Below are positions 1 to 6,666 of a stretch of 7,991 bases of DNA, piece after piece. The DNA is from Proteiniphilum sp. (lineage in GTDB: Bacteria > Bacteroidota > Bacteroidia > Bacteroidales > Dysgonomonadaceae). The notes beneath the pieces were generated by a model. That model was not told the DNA's origin. It did not search any database and saw only the letters and a program-made list of their open reading frames with translations. The stretch spans positions 1 to 7,991 of the forward strand of contig JAENWZ010000092.1 in assembly GCA_016649795.1 (NCBI GenBank). The letters run 5' to 3'. Position 1 is the first letter of the stretch. Each line of letters opens with the position of its first letter. A program made the position numbers and the translations under genes.

Positions 1-1337
1 CCGGGAATAAACTGATCTTCCCTGTCCACAACAAACCCTTCTACAAGAGTTTTGATCTCATTCAACGCAAATGAATAGAGGTGATCATGGCCCCGTACAT
101 CGTTTCGGCTGGAGCTGAGAAAACCGGTCTCTCTATCCTGCTCAAAGGTGATCCCAAAATCATCGGCCGAAGAGTTGAGCGGAGACTGCAGATTGTGGAT
201 CTGCCACTTGTCGGAATCATGAGATCTTGTAGCTTTAAAGAGATCCAGCCCCCCCATCCCGGGATGCCCGTCAGACGAAAAGTAGATTGTGGTATCATTT
301 CGCATGTATGGAAACATTTCGTTCCCCGGTGAGTTGATCTCGGGACCGAGGTTTTCTGCATTCAACACCTCACCTGTTTGTGTGATAAATGCCCGCCAGA
401 TATCTTTCTCCCCATATCCGCCCGGCATATCGGAAACGAAACAGAGATAACGTCCCGACGGAGAAACAGCAGGATGTGCGAAAACAGAGATCGAGTCACC
501 CCCGGCTATTTGCAGTGGCCGACCTGCTGTCCACACTCCGTTTATTCTCCTTGAGAGGTAAATCTCGGTGGCGGTGGGATGATCGGGATCAACTGAACTG
601 CTGGTGTAAAACATATAATCTCCGTCGCGGGTAATGGAGGGCGTCCCCTCATCGAAACCGGTGTTTATCTCCGATTCAATTCGTTTCGGGTTCTGCCATT
701 CACCCCGGCTGTTCTTTGAGGTGAGGAAGAGATCGTTGTACTTCATACCGGTTACCGGGCTTTCTGCTTCTCCAAGTGCATCCTCTCTCGATGAGGTGAA
801 ATAGAGCACCTGGTCTTTATGTGCCAGCATCGGACTGAACTCAGCGCGACGGGAATTAAAAAGATCCATCCGCTGAACGACATATCGTGTGGGGTTATGA
901 CTCCAATACTGTGCCAACTCCGTGCCCCGGATACCGTTGACCGCCATCACATCGCCGGGCCTCATTTGCAGGAACAGGCGATAGGCATCTACTGCCTGCG
1001 GGTATCTACCTTCCCTATGCAGCATCTGTGCGTAATGGCGGTACATCATTGTATCGGGATAGCCGAGACGGATGGCATTGCTATAGGCGGTTAGAGCTCG
1101 GGCAGACTGATTGAGGTTTCGGTAATTCTCAGCCATCTCATAGGATATCACTCCGCGCAATGCATGCTGATCACGTGGCATGTTTCTGTAGAGATCCCGG
1201 TAGGTCCGGCTCGCAGCATGGTATTCTCCCGCGGCATATTGTGCCCTTGCATCGCTCAATTTCGCCTGGTTACAGGAAAGCAGGAGAGAGGCAACAGCTA
1301 TTATAAAAAAGGGTACAGTTCCGTTAAGCAGGTACAC
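1..1337 (-). CDS. PorE-like lipoprotein: TPR, PD40 beta-propeller, start of CRD domain (partial, C-terminus off left edge)
   Basis: The frame is open from a GTG at 1337-1335 to the window edge, giving 445 codons with no stop. The N-terminus is hydrophobic and ends in a lipobox (LLSC, Cys22), so the product is probably an outer-membrane or periplasm-anchored lipoprotein. Residues about 25-150 look like TPR helices (YAAGEYHAASRTYRDLY; EGRYPQAVDAYRLFL). PD40/WD40-like blades begin near residues 166 (EFSPMLAHKDQVLYFTSSR), 229 (DEGTPSITRDGDYMFYTSS), 287 (HPAVSPSGRYLCFVSD), 339 (NEMFPYMRNDTTIYFSSDG) and 391 (DDFGITFEQDRETGFLSSSR). Near residue 430, VEGFVVD resembles the start of a carboxypeptidase-regulatory-like domain. 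This order matches PorE of the type IX secretion system, whose family ends in an OmpA-like peptidoglycan-binding domain; that part would lie beyond the left edge. The GTG is preferred because a TAA lies two codons upstream and the next in-frame ATG would remove the signal peptide. It sits 12 bp behind the DUF4301 gene, suggesting cotranscription. A paralogue outside T9SS is possible. Confidence 0.85.
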   Translation of the reverse strand, partial: MYLLNGTVPFFIIAVASLLLSCNQAKLSDARAQYAAGEYHAASRTYRDLYRNMPRDQHALRGVISYEMAENYRNLNQSARALTAYSNAIRLGYPDTMMYRHYAQMLHREGRYPQAVDAYRLFLQMRPGDVMAVNGIRGTELAQYWSHNPTRYVVQRMDLFNSRRAEFSPMLAHKDQVLYFTSSREDALGEAESPVTGMKYNDLFLTSKNSRGEWQNPKRIESEINTGFDEGTPSITRDGDYMFYTSSSVDPDHPTATEIYLSRRINGVWTAGRPLQIAGGDSISVFAHPAVSPSGRYLCFVSDMPGGYGEKDIWRAFITQTGEVLNAENLGPEINSPGNEMFPYMRNDTTIYFSSDGHPGMGGLDLFKATRSHDSDKWQIHNLQSPLNSSADDFGITFEQDRETGFLSSSRNDVRGHDHLYSFALNEIKTLVEGFVVDREDQFIP

Positions 1338-1349
1338 AGACTTTTAATC

Positions 1350-2867
1350 TTACTGATGTTCGGGTCTCAACAGATCATTCACTGTCTTCACAGGATTAAA
1401 TGTAGTGACGGGCACCTCCACAAAGATGGTGTTCCAGTCGCTCATGGCGCCGTTCCACAATCCGGGCAGCTCCAGCGCTTTCAGCTCTTTCCCGTTTTTT
1501 GATTTATGAGTTATGAATCCGGTGTTGGGATCCACAAATTTTGTCAGATCGAATTTATTGCCCTGATAGCATTTCACGCCGCACACCAGATCCACAGGGT
1601 TAAAATGGGAACCGTTATTAAAGGCGTCCGTAGCTTTGGGATCGTTCTTGTCGATCTGCGAACTTTCTAAAATCTGGAGTGATGCTGTGCCGTCGGGATT
1701 GACCGTAATAAAAGGCCCTCCACCCGGCTCACCCACATTTTTCACCATCCCGCAGACACGGAAGGGACGGTCGAGCTTCCTTTTCAAATACTCTTTCAGA
1801 GAAGCATCAGAGTCAAACTTCTGAGGATGTGAAATTGTCAGCTTATTCTCGGTAAAAGCCAGCATCTCTGCCAGCTCATCCCGATGTACCTCTCCCGCCT
1901 CCAGCTTCTTCAGATAGCCGAAAGCACGTTGTTGTGTGGTTACTAGCACACCTGCCAGCAACTTTTTGTAGCGGGCCTCCTCTTCTTTTAATCTGTCAGG
2001 CACCACATTGTCGATATTTTTTATGAAAATGATATTCGAGTTGATATCATTCAGGTTTTCAATCAATGCCCCGTGTCCCCCGGGACGAAACAGCAGCGTG
2101 CCATCCTCCTCCCGGAACGGTTCGTTGTTCATATCTACTGCGATGGTGTCAGTACCAGGTTTCTGAATACTGTAGGAGACTTTGAATGTTGCCCCCAGCT
2201 TAATCTGGTAGCTCAGCTTCCTGGCAGCCACCAGCAGCTCAAACAACTCCCTGTGCTCTTCAGATACAGTGAAATGAACATTTACTCTGCCTTCTGCATT
2301 TTTGGCATACAGCGTTCCTTCAGAAAGATGCTCACCCACGGGTGTGCGGTTTCCTTCGGGATAGGTATGGAAAAGCAGCAGCCCTTTGGGCAGATTGCCA
2401 TAATCGAGCCCTTCGGGATGAAGCAATGCCATTACCACATCCTTGTATCTCCCCTCTTCACACAGTGCAACTGCTCCTTTCCTGAACAGATCTTTGCATG
2501 TTTCATCCAACAACACAAAGAATGCGAACTGTTGAATATTTGAGAAAAAAGCTTGTTCAGAAGTAGTTGTCGGCACATCATAACCGGCTTCAAGAAATGA
2601 GTACAGATCTTTAAACATACGGCTGGCGGCACCTGATGCCGGAACAAATTTCGTGACGGTTTTATCACTTTTCAGATACTCCAACCATGCATTCAGGTAG
2701 ATCTCTTCATCCTCTTTATTCACTCTCATGATCCCTTTCTTAACAGAGGCAGCAGCCTCAATGGGTAAAAAAGGGAATCCACTGCTAAACTGATTCAGCT
2801 GTGTGTCAATCTGGTCAGGGGAGATTCCTTTCTCCAGTAGCAAATCAAGATCTTGTTGTCTGTACAT
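1350..2867 (-). CDS. DUF4301 family protein, putative nucleotidyltransferase-like fold
   Basis: This is a complete 505-residue protein starting at ATG 2867-2865. I recognise it as DUF4301, a family known mainly from Bacteroidetes without an assigned reaction. Visible landmarks are KFVPASGAASRMFKDL (residues 73-88), LLLFHTYPEGNRTPVGEH (163-180), LFRPGGHGALIENLN (259-273), NIIFIKNIDNVVPDRL (278-293) and RVCGMVKNVGEPGGGPF (370-386). The glycine-rich early loop, the PGGHG motif and the later N-x-D-N motif recall UDP-sugar pyrophosphorylases, where comparable elements bind nucleotide and sugar. That functional reading is inference. There is no signal peptide or membrane segment, so it is probably cytoplasmic. 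The next gene, a PorE-like lipoprotein, starts 12 bp downstream, consistent with one transcript. A -7-like element lies about 50 bp upstream of the start. No frame damage is visible. Confidence 0.93.
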   Translation of the reverse strand: MYRQQDLDLLLEKGISPDQIDTQLNQFSSGFPFLPIEAAASVKKGIMRVNKEDEEIYLNAWLEYLKSDKTVTKFVPASGAASRMFKDLYSFLEAGYDVPTTTSEQAFFSNIQQFAFFVLLDETCKDLFRKGAVALCEEGRYKDVVMALLHPEGLDYGNLPKGLLLFHTYPEGNRTPVGEHLSEGTLYAKNAEGRVNVHFTVSEEHRELFELLVAARKLSYQIKLGATFKVSYSIQKPGTDTIAVDMNNEPFREEDGTLLFRPGGHGALIENLNDINSNIIFIKNIDNVVPDRLKEEEARYKKLLAGVLVTTQQRAFGYLKKLEAGEVHRDELAEMLAFTENKLTISHPQKFDSDASLKEYLKRKLDRPFRVCGMVKNVGEPGGGPFITVNPDGTASLQILESSQIDKNDPKATDAFNNGSHFNPVDLVCGVKCYQGNKFDLTKFVDPNTGFITHKSKNGKELKALELPGLWNGAMSDWNTIFVEVPVTTFNPVKTVNDLLRPEHQ

Positions 2868-3147
2868 AATCTATAGGGGTTAGTTGAATGCATCAGCAAT
2901 GCTATTTATCCGTTCCTCCAAAGATAGAAAATTCTGCTGAAATGATTGCACAGAGATCCTAAAATCTGAAATCATAAATATCAAGTCCGACATATTGGCA
3001 GAATCATCATCAGATAAAATTTTGGCACAACATTTGAGAAAGAAACAGTGTAAGTTCATAAACCAACATCTGCAATCGTAAAGGAAGAGGTTTTGACTAA
3101 TAAGCAAGCATAGCGAGAAACAACTAAATTAAACAACATAACAAACT
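2868..3147. other. Divergent intergenic region between the DUF4301 gene and dnaK
   Basis: These 280 bases separate two divergently transcribed genes and must carry both promoters. On the minus strand there is an exact TAnnTTTG (listed separately). On the dnaK strand I find no exact match; the best candidate is a TTG near 2997 followed 17 bases later by TAAAATTTTG, two bases too long for the consensus. No CIRCE-type inverted repeat is visible, so heat-shock control through HrcA is not supported here. The 65 bases directly before dnaK are A-rich with few G+C runs, as is common in leaders of highly expressed Bacteroidota genes. No RNA gene is apparent. Confidence 0.7.
2919..2926 (-). promoter_or_regulatory. 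Candidate Bacteroidota -7 element for the DUF4301/PorE-like unit
   Basis: Read on the minus strand this is TATCTTTG, an exact match to TAnnTTTG, the -7 element of the Bacteroidota primary sigma factor. It would start transcription about 45 bases before the DUF4301 ATG. No clear TTG -33 element is found at the expected 17-23 base spacing, so the call rests on the -7 match and its placement. Confidence 0.4.
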
Positions 3148-5058
3148 ATGGGAAAAATAATCGGAATAGACCTGGGAACAACCAATTCGTGCGTATCTGT
3201 TATGGAAGGCAACGAACCTGTTGTCATCCCTAATAACGAAGGTAAACGTACAACACCATCTGTTGTGGCTTTTATGGATAACGGCGAACGCAAAGTAGGT
3301 GATCCTGCTAAGCGCCAGGCCATCACCAACCCCGGACATACCATCTCTTCCATTAAAACATTCATGGGAGAGACATTTGACCGGGTACAGAAAGAGATCG
3401 CCCGCGCACCCTATAAAGTGTCTCGCGGTGACAACAACACGCCCCGTGTAGACATCAACGGTCATCTCTATTCTCCGCAGGAGATATCAGCAATTGTATT
3501 GCAGAAGATGAAAAAAACCGCAGAAGATTACCTCGGACAAGAGGTGAAAGATGCGGTGATAACCGTACCCGCATACTTTAGCGATGCACAACGACAGGCA
3601 ACCAAAGAAGCGGGAGAAATTGCCGGGCTGATCGTTCGCCGTATCGTGAACGAGCCTACAGCTGCCGCACTGGCTTACGGATTGGACAAACAGAGCAAAG
3701 ACTCAAAAATAGCCGTCTTTGACCTGGGTGGAGGTACTTTCGATATCTCCATCCTGGAATTGGGTGATGGCGTCTTCGAGGTGAAATCAACCAACGGAAA
3801 CACGCACCTCGGGGGAGACGACTTCGACCACCGCATCATCGACTGGCTGGCAGAAGAGTTCCTGAATGATGAGGGGATTGACCTCCGCAAAGACCCGATG
3901 GCTCTTCAACGCCTGAAAGAGGCTGCTGAGAAAGCGAAGATTGAGCTCTCCAGTGCCACCACCACCGAAATAAACCTGCCTTACATCATGCCGGTGAACG
4001 GTATTCCAAAGCACCTGGTGAAAACATTGAGTCGTGCTAAATTAGAACAGTTGATCGACGATCTGCTGCACCAGTGTATCGATCCCTGTAAAACAGCAAT
4101 GAAGGATGCGGGATTAAGCAATTCCGAAATCGACGAGGTGATTCTTGTGGGTGGTTCAACCCGCATACCTGCCGTTCAAGAAATGGTGGAGAAACTTTTC
4201 GGAAAGAAACCACACAAGGGAGTGAACCCCGATGAGGTGGTTGCCATCGGAGCAGCAATACAGGGAGCTGTTTTATCAGGAGATGTAAAAGATGTACTGT
4301 TGCTTGATGTAACTCCTCTCTCACTCGGAATTGAAACACTGGGTGGTGTGATGACGAAGCTGATAGATGCCAACACCACCATCCCTACAAAGAAAAGCGA
4401 AACATTCTCTACGGCCAGTGACAATCAGCCATCCGTACAGATCAACGTGCTGCAGGGTGAACGCACGCTGGCACGCGACAATAAACAGATTGGCGTGTTC
4501 AACCTCGATGGTATTCCACCCGCACCACGCGGCGTGCCTCAGGTTGAAGTAACTTTCGATATCGACGCAAACGGTATCCTGAGCGTATCGGCCAAAGATA
4601 AGGCTTCTGGCAAGGAACAGAAGATACGCATTGAAGCATCCTCTGGTCTGAGTGATGACGAAATCAAACGCATGAAAGAGGAAGCTGCCGCCAATGCCGA
4701 AGCAGACAAACAGGAGAAAGATCGTATCGACAAGCTGAACCAGGCCGACTCAACCATCTTCTCAACAGAGAAACAGTTGAAAGAGCTTGGAGATAAAATC
4801 CCTGCCGACAAGAAAGCACCGATTGAAGCTGCCCTCAGCAAATTGAAAGATGCCCACAAAGCGCAGGATCTTGCAGCCATCGATTCTTCAATGAACGAAT
4901 TGAACAGTGTGTTTCAGGCAGCATCACAGGATATGTACAATGCATCCAATGCCCAACCGGGTGCCCAGAGCGGACCCGAAGAGGGACAACAGCCGCCCCG
5001 TGACGACAATCAATCCTCTGACGACGTAACCGATGTGGATTTCGAAGAGGTGAAGTAA
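3148..5058 (+). CDS. dnaK: Chaperone DnaK (Hsp70)
   Basis: This complete 636-residue Hsp70 has the usual length for bacterial DnaK. It is the ATP-driven cytoplasmic chaperone that binds unfolded peptides and works with DnaJ and GrpE. The ATPase domain shows GIDLGTTNS (residues 6-14), VNEPTAAALAYGLDK (167-181), FDLGGGTFDIS (191-201, with the Thr matching the autophosphorylated Thr199 of E. coli) and ILVGGSTRIP (332-341). The hydrophobic interdomain linker DVLLLD is at 382-387, followed by the substrate-binding domain with TPLSLGIETLGG. A helical lid and a disordered Gln/Asp-rich tail lead to DVDFEEVK, the usual C-terminal signature. The ATG at 3148 gives the canonical MGKIIGIDLG start. It stands alone: no grpE or dnaJ is adjacent. 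A hairpin terminator follows about 80 bases downstream. No residue is missing or unusual. Confidence 0.99.
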   Translation: MGKIIGIDLGTTNSCVSVMEGNEPVVIPNNEGKRTTPSVVAFMDNGERKVGDPAKRQAITNPGHTISSIKTFMGETFDRVQKEIARAPYKVSRGDNNTPRVDINGHLYSPQEISAIVLQKMKKTAEDYLGQEVKDAVITVPAYFSDAQRQATKEAGEIAGLIVRRIVNEPTAAALAYGLDKQSKDSKIAVFDLGGGTFDISILELGDGVFEVKSTNGNTHLGGDDFDHRIIDWLAEEFLNDEGIDLRKDPMALQRLKEAAEKAKIELSSATTTEINLPYIMPVNGIPKHLVKTLSRAKLEQLIDDLLHQCIDPCKTAMKDAGLSNSEIDEVILVGGSTRIPAVQEMVEKLFGKKPHKGVNPDEVVAIGAAIQGAVLSGDVKDVLLLDVTPLSLGIETLGGVMTKLIDANTTIPTKKSETFSTASDNQPSVQINVLQGERTLARDNKQIGVFNLDGIPPAPRGVPQVEVTFDIDANGILSVSAKDKASGKEQKIRIEASSGLSDDEIKRMKEEAAANAEADKQEKDRIDKLNQADSTIFSTEKQLKELGDKIPADKKAPIEAALSKLKDAHKAQDLAAIDSSMNELNSVFQAASQDMYNASNAQPGAQSGPEEGQQPPRDDNQSSDDVTDVDFEEVK

Positions 5059-5136
5059 TGATGTAGATATACATAAAAATCTTTGCTGTCAATGGGTTGA
5101 TAATTCATTTTGCCCACGATAAATATAAAAAACCTT

Positions 5137-5169
5137 AAAAAAAAGCGAACAAAATGTTCGCTTTTTTTT
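5137..5169. terminator. Bidirectional Rho-independent terminator after dnaK
   Basis: Eight A's, GCGAAC, a five-base AAAAT loop, GTTCGC and eight T's form a perfect 14-bp hairpin. The A-run and T-run make it work as an intrinsic terminator in both directions. It ends the dnaK transcript and insulates it from the accessory genes to the right. Confidence 0.93.
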
Positions 5170-5210
5170 GTTTACTATTTTTCTTCTCTTTTTCGCTGGT
5201 TGTTTTTATT

Positions 5211-5218
5211 TATCTTTG
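5211..5218 (+). promoter_or_regulatory. Candidate Bacteroidota -7 promoter element upstream of the 50-aa ORF and rhuM
   Basis: TATCTTTG matches TAnnTTTG exactly and lies 41 bases upstream of the ATG at 5252, just past the dnaK terminator. That is the right place for a new transcription unit. The -33 region at the expected distance is T-rich (CTCTTTTTCGC) without a clear TTG. A start site around 5223-5226 would leave a leader of about 28 bases. Confidence 0.55.
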
Positions 5219-5251
5219 TTCAATTTCTGACAATTCAAAAACTAAAAAGTC

Positions 5252-5404
5252 ATGCAAGTGAGAATAAAACCGATGTTATTTGCCGATGAAAACGAATTGC
5301 TTGCCCTTTGGTTGGCTGATAAGGTTACGGAAGTGTTGGAAGGCGAGAAAGAATTAGCTGGTAAAGCATTGGAAATTGCCAAAGAAAACTCAAATAAAGT
5401 GTGA
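5252..5404 (+). CDS. Small acidic protein of unknown function (50 aa), upstream of rhuM
   Basis: An ATG-initiated ORF of 50 residues begins MQVRIKPMLFADENELLALW and ends in TGA at 5402-5404. I do not recognise the family. The product is rich in Glu, Lys, Leu and Ala, is mildly acidic and should be largely alpha-helical, with amphipathic stretches around residues 13-48. It has no signal peptide or membrane segment. It sits directly behind a good -7 element and 41 bases before the RhuM gene on the same strand, so the two are probably cotranscribed. A small partner or antitoxin-like protein is one possibility and a remnant of a longer gene is another. Nothing in the sequence decides between them. 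The promoter placement and coherent amino-acid composition argue against a chance ORF. Confidence 0.6.
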   Translation: MQVRIKPMLFADENELLALWLADKVTEVLEGEKELAGKALEIAKENSNKV

Positions 5405-5445
5405 TATGGAAATAGCTTAATTAAAAACTTTTATTCAGTCTGCGT

Positions 5446-6462
5446 ATGAAAGAAGAACAAAAAGGGGAGATTTTAATTTACCAATCGGAAGAAGGTAATA
5501 CCAAAATCGAAGTTCGTTTCCAAAATGAGAATGTCTGGCTGTCTCAACAACAAATGTCTGAACTTTATCAATCCTCAAGAACCAATGTAGTTGAGCATAT
5601 TAAGCACATTTATGAAGAAGGAGAATTAAATGATAATTCAACCTGTCGGAAATTCCGACAGGTTCAAATTGAAGGCACTCGAAGTGTAGAAAGAGAAATT
5701 CCTTTCTATAACCTCGATATGATTATCTCGCTGGGTTATCGTATCAAATCGCACATTACCACCAAGTTTCGTATCTGGGCTACCGAACGCTTAAAAGAAT
5801 ACATAGTCAAAGGGTTTACAATGGACGATGAACGCCTTAAACAAATGGGCGGTGGCGGTTACTGGTACGAGTTACTCAACCGTATCCGTGATATTCGTTC
5901 GTCCGAGAAGGTCTTATATCGGCAGGTACTCGATTTATACGCTACCAGCGTGGATTATGACCCCAATACTCCCGAATCTGTAGAGTTCTTTAAAATTGTA
6001 CAAAATAAATTGCATTATGCTGCTCACGGTCACACCGCTGCCGAAGTTATTCACCAGCGTGCCGACAGCGACAAACTGTTTATGGGTCTTACTGTTTTTC
6101 AGGGCGAGCAACCCACCTCAAAGGAGATAACGGTTGCCAAGAATTATTTAAACGCCGAAGAACTGAAAATCCTGAACAATTTAGTATCAGGGTATTTCGA
6201 CTTTGCCGAAATACAGGCTATTAAACGCAAACCCATGTACATGGCCGATTACATAAAACAGTTAGATAGTATTCTTTCGGCTGCGGGCGAAAAGATATTG
6301 CTAAACGCTGGTGCTGTAAGCCACAAAAAAGCCTTGGAAAAAGCAAAAGCCGAGTTCAAAAAATACCAGGTTAAAACGCTATCACCAGTCGAAAAAGACT
6401 ACTTGGAGAACATTAAATCCTTACAGAAAAAGATTGACAAGAAAGGAAACAGCGGTATTTAA
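5446..6462 (+). CDS. rhuM: RhuM family protein (virulence RhuM / phage-associated)
   Basis: This is an intact 338-residue member of the RhuM family (Pfam Virulence_RhuM), named after a gene in Salmonella pathogenicity island 3; its biochemical role is not established. The N-terminal part shows VWLSQQQMSELYQSSRTNVV (residues 30-49), a helix-turn-helix-like segment. It is followed by a variable stretch STCRKFRQVQIEG (65-77) and the family signature FYNLDMIISLGYRIKS (87-102). Next come ITTKFRIWATERLKEYIVKGF (104-124) and a long helical C-terminal half with LLNRIRDIRSSEKVLYRQVLDLYA (143-166) and KLHYAAHGHTAAEVIHQRAD (188-207). The Lys-rich tail ends in GNSGI. Length and domain content are normal, so this copy appears functional. 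It follows the 50-aa ORF on the same strand. RhuM genes are common in phage-derived, mobile and restriction-modification neighbourhoods. A perfect 25-bp palindrome lies within codons 65-73. Confidence 0.95.
   Translation: MKEEQKGEILIYQSEEGNTKIEVRFQNENVWLSQQQMSELYQSSRTNVVEHIKHIYEEGELNDNSTCRKFRQVQIEGTRSVEREIPFYNLDMIISLGYRIKSHITTKFRIWATERLKEYIVKGFTMDDERLKQMGGGGYWYELLNRIRDIRSSEKVLYRQVLDLYATSVDYDPNTPESVEFFKIVQNKLHYAAHGHTAAEVIHQRADSDKLFMGLTVFQGEQPTSKEITVAKNYLNAEELKILNNLVSGYFDFAEIQAIKRKPMYMADYIKQLDSILSAAGEKILLNAGAVSHKKALEKAKAEFKKYQVKTLSPVEKDYLENIKSLQKKIDKKGNSGI
5640..5664. repeat. Perfect 25-bp palindrome inside rhuM
   Basis: Arm AACCTGTCGGAA (5640-5651), a single central A (5652) and the exact complement TTCCGACAGGTT (5653-5664). 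It is translated as residues 65-73 of RhuM (end of S65, then TCRKFRQV), just before the FYNLDMIISLGYR signature. It could be an operator, an mRNA hairpin, or a palindromic insertion tolerated in a surface loop. The inverted repeat itself is certain; its role is not known. Confidence 0.9.
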
Positions 6463-6605
6463 GGAATAACGATAAAAGCAAATATAATCTGGATGCCGAG
6501 ATTGTAGCCCAACCCGAAAATGAGAAAATAGCTTCGTGCAGAGCTCTTTTATCAAATGGTTTTGTTTACAATGAAGAGAAGAAATATTTCAAGTTAGCAA
6601 GATAG
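6438..6605 (+). pseudogene. Start-less C-terminal gene fragment of unknown family
   Basis: An open stretch of 55 codons runs from just after a TGA (6435-6437, inside the rhuM 3' end in another frame) to TAG at 6603-6605. It contains no ATG, GTG or TTG that would give a sensible start. The translated end reads like real protein (YNLDAEIVAQPENEKIASC, then ALLSNGFVYNEEKKYFKLAR), with a plausible helix and a winged-helix-like beta hairpin. The best reading is the 3' end of a gene whose front was lost when the region was rearranged. I do not recognise the parent family. Chance is possible for so short a stretch. Confidence 0.4.
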
Positions 6606-6631
6606 GAAATGCCCGAATGCTGTCAGTGTCA

Positions 6632-6639
6632 TAACTTTG
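6632..6639 (+). promoter_or_regulatory. Candidate Bacteroidota -7 promoter element for the membrane-protein gene
   Basis: TAACTTTG matches TAnnTTTG exactly. It lies 27 bases before the ATG at 6667, and an ATG trinucleotide resembling the TTG -33 element is 20 bases upstream (6609-6611). The short leader is normal for this phylum. Confidence 0.5.
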
Positions 6640-6666
6640 CCGTAAATCAATTAAACTGTAAAGATT

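Noticed and set aside
389..1094. Plus-strand ORFs opposite the PorE-like lipoprotein gene
   Set aside because: They lie antisense to a continuous 445-codon frame with clear TPR and PD40 repeats and have no coherent protein features themselves.
2880..3107. Minus-strand 75-codon ORF directly upstream of the DUF4301 gene, 12 bp before its start
   Set aside because: The spacing is tempting and the last 25 residues look helical. However, the front is Cys/Phe-rich with no family resemblance, and an exact -7 promoter match lies inside it. It is more likely a chance ORF in the intergenic region.
3060..3147. CIRCE element or strong promoter immediately before dnaK
   Set aside because: No inverted TTAGCACTC-type repeat and no exact TAnnTTTG are present on the plus strand here, so no specific heat-shock site can be supported.
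4539..4880. Minus-strand 113-codon ORF opposite the dnaK 3' half
   Set aside because: It is Ser/Ala/Leu-rich, as expected from the complement of the dnaK lid region. dnaK is unambiguous.
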